Source: Spirochaetales bacterium
Lineage (GTDB): Bacteria > Spirochaetota > Spirochaetia > Sphaerochaetales > Sphaerochaetaceae
Assembly: GCA_017475725.1 (NCBI GenBank)
Contig: JAFVFA010000085.1
Location: forward strand, 1 to 17,030
Direction of reading: 5' to 3'
DNA length: 17,030 bases
The notes beneath the pieces are model-generated. The model made no database searches, was not told the origin of the DNA, and saw only the letters and a list, made by a program, of their open reading frames with translations. Of the stretch, positions 12,060 through 17,030 are shown one piece after another (the stretch's first letter is position 1; each line of letters opens with the position of its first letter). Both the position numbers and the translations under genes were made by a program.

Positions 12060-12770
12060 TCATTGCAGACCAAGAATGGCCGCAGCGACGCTGTCCATCT
12101 CCGGGTCCGGGGTTGTCCTGAAAAGGAACTCGTACCTCTGCAGGACGGAGAAGAAAAGGTCCACAAGATGCTTGGCCAGCATATGCCGTGTCTCATCGTC
12201 CGTGCTGCCTCTGACAATCTCGGGGTTGTCCTCCTCGTAGAGCAGCCGCCTTGTATTGGCCCAGGCGGAATACTGCACAACGGCCTCGTTCCATGCGGAG
12301 ACATCGATGTCTGATATGAAGCCCTCGATGTCCGCTGTCATGGCATCTGAGCATTCCTGCTGGAGGTACAGGCTTATCGGGGATCCGCCGGATTCGACGA
12401 TTGCCCTGTAGTCCGGCTTCTCAACGCTGGCGAAAAGCTCCGATACGAACCGCTGGAATGTGTCGAAGCTCGGGACAAGGAAACCTCTTGTGGTTCTTGA
12501 CCAGTTGGTCAGAATGCGGTCCAGGCCCGGAACCCTGTAGCGGTAATCCCTGAGGAAGCTGTACTCGTTCGGAATCATGTCCTCTTCGCCTTCGTTGAGG
12601 CTTATGAACAGATTCAGGACGGCATCGCTCCTGGATTTGTCCAGAATCAGATTGTAGACGGACTCATAGGTCTCCTCATCATAGTCGGCTGAAGTCGCCA
12701 CGGTTTTGCAGGAGACGAGAGTGAATGCAATGATGATCAGGACCAGCAGGGTCGGAATCCTTCTTCCCAT
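12060..12770 (-). CDS. Lipoprotein, possibly distantly DUF4197-like
   Basis: 236 residues with signal peptide MGRRIPTLLVLIIIAFT and lipobox LVSC (Cys21). The mature domain is largely helical. The run VPGLDRILTNWSRTTRGFLVPSFDTFQRFVSEL...GGSPISLYLQQECSDAM has the spacing of DUF4197 proteins (helical periplasmic proteins of unknown function), but similarity is weak and I offer it only as a possibility. The ATG has no SD; a TAGAAT -10 box lies 7 bp before it. It sits between rluA and rarA on the same strand with gaps of 24 and 17 bp, so it probably leads or joins a transcript with rarA. Confidence 0.7.
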   Translation of the reverse strand: MGRRIPTLLVLIIIAFTLVSCKTVATSADYDEETYESVYNLILDKSRSDAVLNLFISLNEGEEDMIPNEYSFLRDYRYRVPGLDRILTNWSRTTRGFLVPSFDTFQRFVSELFASVEKPDYRAIVESGGSPISLYLQQECSDAMTADIEGFISDIDVSAWNEAVVQYSAWANTRRLLYEEDNPEIVRGSTDDETRHMLAKHLVDLFFSVLQRYEFLFRTTPDPEMDSVAAAILGLQ

Positions 12771-12777
12771 GTCTGTG

Positions 12778-12806
12778 ATTCTAGCATTTGAGCATTATCT
12801 TGAAAA
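12778..12806 (-). promoter_or_regulatory. Candidate promoter, leaderless type, for the 12770 gene
   Basis: -35 TTTTCA (12806-12801), 17-bp spacer, -10 TAGAAT (12783-12778), then 7 bp to the ATG at 12770. No SD is present, so transcription probably starts at or next to the ATG. The -35 lies inside the end of the rluA-like gene. Confidence 0.45.
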
Positions 12807-13475
12807 GGAGAAAAGGCTACCTTCCGGAGTGGGGAAGGTGACTGAGAAGCAGTCAAGCTCCAAGGTCTCACCTTCCTTTCCTTCCCCATATAGGGCATCC
12901 CCCAGAATGGGGAACCCCAACCATGCCAGATGGGCTCTGATCTGATGTCTGAAACCTCTTGTGATCGTGCAGGTGAACAGGTCTCCGCTCCTCTTTGCCA
13001 AGGTTGTGTATTTGACGGAGTTGTCAGACCTTCTGATGTCCCGAATCGGACGCACTTCCCTTGATCCTGGACCATATGCCCTGAAATAGGACTCTATTCT
13101 GACGGAATCGCCTTTCCTCAATGATTCAAGCCATGCGTCAGGGATGTCCTTTCCTGTCAGCCTGTCCGATTCCGTGACATGGGCGGTGTAGGACTTGGTG
13201 AATCTGTCATCCGCCTGCATCCTCTGAAGGTGGTCATATGTCCTCTGGTTCCTTGCGAACACGACCAGACCTGATGTGGCGGTGTCAAGTCTGTGAAGCG
13301 TTCCGAACTCCCACTCGTTCCTGCCCTTGACATCAAGGATCTCCGGACAGGCTGCGGCGACTTCCCCAAGAAGGGTGCCCACCATCGAGGTCTGCCTTTT
13401 CAATGGAACGGTCGGGATCCCGTGGTCCTTGTCCGCTATGACTATGTCCGGGTTCTGGAATACTATGGATGACAT
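12795..13475 (-). CDS. RluA-family pseudouridine synthase
   Basis: 226-residue RNA-modifying enzyme that converts uridine to pseudouridine in rRNA or tRNA. The catalytic motif HRLDTATSG (61-69) contains the nucleophilic Asp64, and RHQIRAHLA (176-184) plus GFPILGDALYG close the active site. There is no N-terminal S4 domain, and the length is that of the short RluA/RluC-core type. The target base cannot be predicted. The ATG at 13475 has no SD; TTCACA, a 17-bp spacer and TATCCT end 6 bp before it, suggesting a leaderless mRNA, though MSSIVFQNPDIVIADKDHGI is the expected N-terminus. The lipoprotein and rarA follow closely. Confidence 0.85.
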   Translation of the reverse strand: MSSIVFQNPDIVIADKDHGIPTVPLKRQTSMVGTLLGEVAAACPEILDVKGRNEWEFGTLHRLDTATSGLVVFARNQRTYDHLQRMQADDRFTKSYTAHVTESDRLTGKDIPDAWLESLRKGDSVRIESYFRAYGPGSREVRPIRDIRRSDNSVKYTTLAKRSGDLFTCTITRGFRHQIRAHLAWLGFPILGDALYGEGKEGETLELDCFSVTFPTPEGSLFSFSR

Positions 13476-13481
13476 GGATAC

Positions 13482-13510
13482 AGGATATACGCAAAGGCAG
13501 GGTTTGTGAA
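13482..13510 (-). promoter_or_regulatory. Weak leaderless-type promoter candidate for the rluA-like gene
   Basis: -35 TTCACA (five of six), 17-bp spacer and -10 TATCCT (four of six), followed by 6 bp and the ATG at 13475. Support is modest because the -10 box is poor. Confidence 0.3.
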
Positions 13511-13571
13511 GGAATGTGTTTTTGGATTGTTCGGGCTTGACGGATGGATCCTTTTGGATGAAATTTAAGGC

Positions 13572-14273
13572 ATGAACAAGGAAAACATCATTTCAACACC
13601 CCAGGCAAGGTCCAACACCCTTCTGAAGAACGTCTACCTCTGGATGACGGCAGGTCTTGCACTCACGGCTGTAGTGGCATATCTCATCGGAACCAACGAG
13701 AGCCTCCTGAAGCGAATGTACAGCTCAGGCATCATCTTTGCTCTGATCATAGCCCAGCTTGTGATAGTTGTCGTCCTCTCATCCAGACTTCAGAGAATGA
13801 GCTCCATATCGGCAATGATGTGGTTCGCGGTATACTCCATCTGCACAGGCGCCATGCTCAGCTCCGTCTTTGTGGTGTACACTGGTGCAGTGATCTACAG
13901 GGCGTTCTTCACCACGGCCCTGATGTTCGGGGGAATGAGCATCTATGCCATGACCACCAAGAGGGACCTTTCCGGAATGGGTTCCATCCTGATGATGGCG
14001 ATATGGGGACTTCTGATCTCATCCCTTGTCAATCTTCTGTTCAGGTCAGAGTTCATCTACTATGTCATGAGCTATGTTGGTGTTGCTGTGTTCTGTGGCC
14101 TGACTGCGTGGGATACGCAGAAAATCATCAGGCTTAACAACCAATACGGCTACGATATCGATGAGGAGACCTTCATCAAGCTATCGATAATCTGCGCCCT
14201 TGAGCTCTATCTGGACTTCATCAACATCTTCCTCTATCTTCTCAGGATATTCGGAAGAGGCAACAGAAACTAG
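13572..14273 (+). CDS. Bax inhibitor-1/YccA-family membrane protein
   Basis: 233-residue integral membrane protein with about seven hydrophobic segments between residues 18 and 230. The family signature is seen in FCGLTAWDTQKI and the final ALELYLDFINIFLYLLRIFG. Bacterial members (YccA, YbhL, BsYetJ) are linked to calcium leak or to regulation of the FtsH protease; the role here is inferred from family only. The ATG at 13572 has just AAGG directly before it and a TTGACG -35-like element at 13537. It is divergent from the rluA-like gene and convergent with xseB, whose stop codon shares the same CTAG. Confidence 0.85.
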   Translation: MNKENIISTPQARSNTLLKNVYLWMTAGLALTAVVAYLIGTNESLLKRMYSSGIIFALIIAQLVIVVVLSSRLQRMSSISAMMWFAVYSICTGAMLSSVFVVYTGAVIYRAFFTTALMFGGMSIYAMTTKRDLSGMGSILMMAIWGLLISSLVNLLFRSEFIYYVMSYVGVAVFCGLTAWDTQKIIRLNNQYGYDIDEETFIKLSIICALELYLDFINIFLYLLRIFGRGNRN

Positions 14274-14515
14274 ATCTGGTACGGCTCGGTGATGACTCCC
14301 ATGTCGCTCTCACCGGGCTTGCTTGTGACTATCTCGATCCTTCTCTCTATCTTCGACAGTTCAGCGTCCACGTCCTTTGCAAGGGTCATGCCCTCCTCAT
14401 AGAGGGTCACAGCCTGCTGGAGATCTGTAGCCGGGTCTGAAAGGGCCTTTGAGATCTCCTCCATTCTGGAGAGCTTGGCCTCGAACGTCATCTCTTTCCT
14501 CTTTTCATTTGCCAT
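14270..14515 (-). CDS. xseB: Exonuclease VII small subunit
   Basis: 81 residues, the normal XseB length. The coiled-coil pattern TFEAKLSRMEEISKALSDP...LQQAVTLYEEGMTLAKDVDAELSKIERRIEIV is diagnostic. XseB helices decorate XseA to form exonuclease VII, which degrades single-stranded DNA from both ends in repair. The ATG at 14515 is chosen because AGGAGG (14527-14522) is 6 bp upstream; it overlaps the end of xseA by 11 bp, giving translational coupling. An upstream in-frame Met (14539) lies before the SD. The stop shares CTAG with the convergent Bax-inhibitor gene. Confidence 0.92.
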   Translation of the reverse strand: MANEKRKEMTFEAKLSRMEEISKALSDPATDLQQAVTLYEEGMTLAKDVDAELSKIERRIEIVTSKPGESDMGVITEPYQI

Positions 14516-15716
14516 CTGAAACCTCCTGGACTCTTGCACTGACGCTTCCGTCTGCCATCCTCACGTGGATCAGATCCCCGTCTCTGGTCTGCGAAATGCT
14601 CTTGAGTGTCCGTCCCTCATTGTCGGTGACTATGCTGTAGCCTCTGTCCAGAACCGCAAGCGGGGACAGCGCCATGATCTTGTTCTTGAGAAGCTCCGCC
14701 CTGGATGAGCGGATTGTGAGCAGGTTGCGGATGCTGTGCTGCATGTCAGCGGTCTCGGAATCGAGCTGCATCCTCAGCCTGTTGAGCCTGCTGTCCAGCT
14801 GCAACCTTGCGCTTGCAGGGGAGAAGGCTGCGAGTCTCAGCTTGACTGCATTCAGCTTCACGTATAGTGCATCATACATGGAGGAGCAGATCTGGCTGAC
14901 CTTCTCCCTCTGGTCAAGGCTGCTCTCGCATACAAGCTCGGCGGCGGCGGACGGGGTGGGGGCCCTCAGGTCGGCGACATAGTCGGATATGGCCCAGTCT
15001 ATCTCGTGTCCTACAGCTGATATGACAGGGATGCTTGACCTGTGTATGGCCTCTATCACACATTCCTCGGAGAACGGCAGCAGGTCCTCTATGCTTCCTC
15101 CGCCTCTTCCCACGATGATCACATCAGCCAGCAGAAACTCGTTGACCTCATCAATGCGCTTGGCTATTGTCGGTGCGGCGTCCGCTCCCTGGACCACAGC
15201 GGGAAGGATTATGATGTCCATGCCGTTGTTTCTGCGACCTGTTATCTGGAGTATGTCCTGGAGGGCTGCACCGGTGGGGCTTGTCACTACGGCCACCCTG
15301 TTGGGCCTTTTGGGGATGGGCTTCTTGATCGACTGGTCAAAGTAGCCCATGGCCGCGAACTTCCTCTTGCGTTCCTCCAGCATTGCAAGGATGTCTCCTT
15401 CCCCCGCGACCTTCATTGAGGTGCATATTATCTGGTAGGTTCCTCTGGGCTCGAAGACGCTGATGCTTCCGGTGACCACCACCTTCATCCCGTCCTTGGG
15501 GACGAAGCCCACCCTGGGGACGCTGGATCTCCACATGGCGCATCCTATGACAGCCTTCTGGTCCTTGAGGGAGAAGTACCAGTGGCCAGTGGAGGCGGGG
15601 CGGAAGCCCGATATCTCACCTTCCACCGTGAGGCCGTAGAAAGCACCCTCAAGGGTCGTCTTTATCATTGAGGTCAGATCGCTGACGCTGAGTCTGGGAA
15701 GCTTGTCCGAATCCAT
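14505..15716 (-). CDS. xseA: Exonuclease VII large subunit
   Basis: 403 residues. An N-terminal OB fold (about 8-110, LSVSDLTSMIK...VEGEISGFRPASTGHWYFSLKD) leads to the catalytic domain with RVAVVTSPTGAALQDI (140-155), GRGGGSIEDLLPF (203-215), GHEIDW (236-241) and RAPTPSAAAE (251-260), then a helical arm and a C-terminal VLDRGYSIV strand. Start at 15716 (MDSDKLPRLSV) is preferred: AAGG precedes it and it begins where homologues do; the frame continues 22 codons upstream, but that part overlaps the ferredoxin terminator. Forms an operon with xseB. Confidence 0.93.
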   Translation of the reverse strand: MDSDKLPRLSVSDLTSMIKTTLEGAFYGLTVEGEISGFRPASTGHWYFSLKDQKAVIGCAMWRSSVPRVGFVPKDGMKVVVTGSISVFEPRGTYQIICTSMKVAGEGDILAMLEERKRKFAAMGYFDQSIKKPIPKRPNRVAVVTSPTGAALQDILQITGRRNNGMDIIILPAVVQGADAAPTIAKRIDEVNEFLLADVIIVGRGGGSIEDLLPFSEECVIEAIHRSSIPVISAVGHEIDWAISDYVADLRAPTPSAAAELVCESSLDQREKVSQICSSMYDALYVKLNAVKLRLAAFSPASARLQLDSRLNRLRMQLDSETADMQHSIRNLLTIRSSRAELLKNKIMALSPLAVLDRGYSIVTDNEGRTLKSISQTRDGDLIHVRMADGSVSARVQEVSDGK

Positions 15717-15747
15717 GGCCTTAGAATAGCAGATTATCGGGTAAAAA

Positions 15748-15780
15748 GCAAAAAAATAGGCCACCCGAATGGATGGCCCC
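15748..15780 (-). terminator. Terminator of the ferredoxin gene
   Basis: On the minus strand GGCCATCC-ATTC-GGGTGGCC (8-bp stem with one G-T pair) is followed by TATTTTTTTGC. It separates the ferredoxin transcript from xseA. Confidence 0.8.
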
Positions 15781-15798
15781 ATTGATCAAACGTAAGGA

Positions 15799-15966
15799 TT
15801 ACTCCTCAACAATTGCTCCTGTCGGGCAGACTGAAGCGCATGTTCCGCACTGAACACATGTATCCTGATCGATGACATAGATGTCGCCTTCTGAGATTGC
15901 GCCGGTTGGGCACTCACCTGCACATGTTCCGCATGCTGCACAAGCATCTGTAATTCTGTAAGCCAT
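15799..15966 (-). CDS. 2[4Fe-4S] ferredoxin
   Basis: 55-residue electron carrier of the clostridial type. Two CxxCxxCxxxCP motifs are complete: Cys 9, 12, 15, 19 (CAACGTCAGECP) and Cys 37, 40, 43, 47 (CVQCGTCASVCP), each followed by TGAI, in the usual pseudo-twofold arrangement. It carries low-potential electrons for enzymes such as pyruvate:ferredoxin oxidoreductase or hydrogenase and suggests an anaerobe. AAGGAG (15979-15974) lies 7 bp before the ATG. It has its own strong promoter and terminator, so it is monocistronic and probably highly expressed. Confidence 0.95.
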   Translation of the reverse strand: MAYRITDACAACGTCAGECPTGAISEGDIYVIDQDTCVQCGTCASVCPTGAIVEE

Positions 15967-16021
15967 TTGATGTCTCCTTTATTGAAATATCTCGCAAAGT
16001 TTCCTATGTTTTGTTGCTTCA

Positions 16022-16050
16022 ATGATAGTGCCGAGATTCCTTGGAGTCAA
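16022..16050 (-). promoter_or_regulatory. Ferredoxin promoter
   Basis: -35 TTGACT (16050-16045), 17-bp spacer, -10 TATCAT (16027-16022), five of six consensus positions each. The leader is about 50 nt. Confidence 0.75.
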
Positions 16051-16253
16051 TAAAAAACGGCTAAAAATAGCATGGATGATGGCCTGAAAGCCTAGAACAG
16101 CATTGTTAAACGCATAAAACCAGCTGTTAGAGCCATCAAACCAAAATTAAAGCAATCGAACCCGATCGGCATGCTCGGAGCCGTCATAAACTGGATCCCA
16201 AATGCGTGTTAGAACTTGTTCGAAATGGGGTGTTTGAGGTATGATTCGAACTC
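16051..16253. other. Intergenic region between ferredoxin and topoisomerase
   Basis: No gene seen. Near the right end TATGAT (16240-16245) could be a -10 box 8 bp before the topoisomerase ATG. An inverted repeat GTTCGAA (16218-16224) / TTCGAAC (16245-16251) with a 20-bp spacer surrounds that area. The remainder is AT-rich without recognisable signals. Confidence 0.4.
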
Positions 16254-17030
16254 ATGAAGCAACTTGTTCTGGCTGAAAAGCCAAGTGTCGGAAAAGAGCT
16301 TGCCCGTGTGCTCGGATGCGCAAACAGGGGCAAGTACCTCGAGAATGATGATTACATCGTAACCTGGGCCCTCGGGCACCTCGTCACACTCTGTCCCCCG
16401 GATTACTATGGTGCGGAATACAGGCACTGGAATCTCAGAAACCTGCCGATCCTTCCGAAGAAGCTGGAGACCATGGTCATAGACAAGAGCAAGGACCAGT
16501 ATGAGATAGTCAAGGCCCTTCTTGACCGCGAGGATGTGGGTGGGGTTATCATCGCAACCGATGCTGGAAGGGAAGGCGAGCTTGTGGCCCGCTGGATCCT
16601 GAAGCAGGCAGGCTGCACGAAGCCTGCCAAGAGACTCTGGATCAGCAGCCAGACGGACATGGCCATCAGACAGGGATTCGCAAACCTGAAGCCGGCAAGT
16701 GACTACGACAACCTCTATGCCGCAGCGGAGAGCCGCTCCTATGCGGACTGGTACGTCGGATACAATGTGTCCCGTGCAATGAGCTGCCATTTCGACACCA
16801 GACTTTCCGCAGGTCGCGTCCAGACTCCGACTCTTGCCCTCATAACAAGCAGAGAGGATGAGATCGAGGATTTCGCAGGTCGCTTCTACTGGACACTCAA
16901 GGCCGACTTCGGTTCCTTCAAGGCTTCATGGTATTCTCCGGAGAACACCATAAAGATCAATGAGGAGGCCAAGGCCAACGAGCTTGCAGAGAAGCTGAAA
17001 GGCGCAAAGGTCCACCTGGAAGACGAAGAT
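16254..17030 (+). CDS. topB: Type IA topoisomerase (topoisomerase III-like), N-terminal part
   Basis: 259 codons are present and the frame runs off the right edge. The Toprim domain begins MKQLVLAEKPSVGKELARVLG and contains ATDAGREGELVARWIL, with the acidic residues that bind magnesium; the DAGREGEL form favours TopB over TopA. LWISSQTDMAIRQGF, YAAAESRSYADWYVGYNVSRAMS and LSAGRVQTPTLALITSRE follow in the normal order. The active-site Tyr lies further downstream, outside the window. The enzyme passes single DNA strands and decatenates replication products. ATG at 16254 is the first Met after an in-frame stop (16242); SD is poor, GAGG lying 15 bp away. Confidence 0.92.
   Translation, partial: MKQLVLAEKPSVGKELARVLGCANRGKYLENDDYIVTWALGHLVTLCPPDYYGAEYRHWNLRNLPILPKKLETMVIDKSKDQYEIVKALLDREDVGGVIIATDAGREGELVARWILKQAGCTKPAKRLWISSQTDMAIRQGFANLKPASDYDNLYAAAESRSYADWYVGYNVSRAMSCHFDTRLSAGRVQTPTLALITSREDEIEDFAGRFYWTLKADFGSFKASWYSPENTIKINEEAKANELAEKLKGAKVHLEDED

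Noticed and set aside
15786..16022. A 78-codon minus-strand frame over the ferredoxin
   Set aside because: It is in another frame; the 55-residue ferredoxin frame has both iron-sulphur motifs, an SD, a promoter and a terminator.
16218..16251. GTTCGAA / TTCGAAC as a degenerate tRNA T-loop or attachment site
   Set aside because: TTCGAA is itself palindromic, so the inverted repeat is weak evidence, and no cloverleaf can be drawn around it.
16209..16790. A 193-codon minus-strand frame near the right edge
   Set aside because: It is antisense to the topoisomerase III-type gene, whose motifs are unmistakable.

Overview
The window looks like chromosomal DNA of a Gram-negative, lipoprotein-rich bacterium, most likely a spirochaete of the Sphaerochaeta/Treponema kind. 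This rests on four short exported proteins with spirochaete-style lipoboxes, a DUF1566-type lipoprotein with the GPAGGYIFYD motif, a RarA with a long C-terminal extension, and tRNA genes without encoded CCA. It is an inference; no rRNA or phylogenetic marker is present. Most genes are moderately GC-rich with good Shine-Dalgarno (SD) sites. The stretch around 2.5-4.4 kb and the ankyrin gene at 5.4-7.0 kb are clearly more AT-rich.

Layout. 12-893: an APH-fold kinase whose true start may lie left of the window. 983-1807 (+) and 1804-2286 (-): two convergent lipoprotein genes whose stop codons share one CTAG. 2287-4490: an accessory, partly decayed segment holding an exported protein behind a 9-C tract, a Phd/Doc toxin-antitoxin pair, a broken DUF1016 (YhcG-type) nuclease gene, a possible insertion-sequence end, and a 44-bp repeat at each side. 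4491-7042: four genes in a row (deoxyribosyltransferase-like protein, small Cys protein, HU, and a zinc-ribbon/membrane/ankyrin protein). 7135-8430: a GNAT acetyltransferase and a lipoprotein ending in a clear terminator. 8486-8999: a gene fragment and two tRNAs (Arg-UCG, His-GUG), each tRNA with its own promoter and terminator, plus a displaced copy of the tRNA-Arg 3' end. 9056-13475, all minus: mgtC-like, rarA fusion, lipoprotein, rluA-like. 13572-14273: Bax-inhibitor-1 family protein, converging on xseB (again through a shared CTAG). 14270-15716: xseB/xseA. 15799-15966: a 55-residue two-cluster ferredoxin. 16254-end: the start of a topoisomerase III-type gene running off the right edge.

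Working together. Maintenance functions dominate the right half: exonuclease VII, RarA and a type IA topoisomerase all act on DNA repair and topology. The left half is accessory: toxin-antitoxin, remnants and repeats. Several genes without an SD have a -10 box only 6-8 nt before the ATG, which suggests leaderless mRNAs; the Phd/Doc promoter is the best case. No complete novel multi-gene system is evident. The strongest leads are the poly-C promoter, the leaderless Phd/Doc promoter-operator, the repeat-bounded segment, and the tRNA-end duplications.
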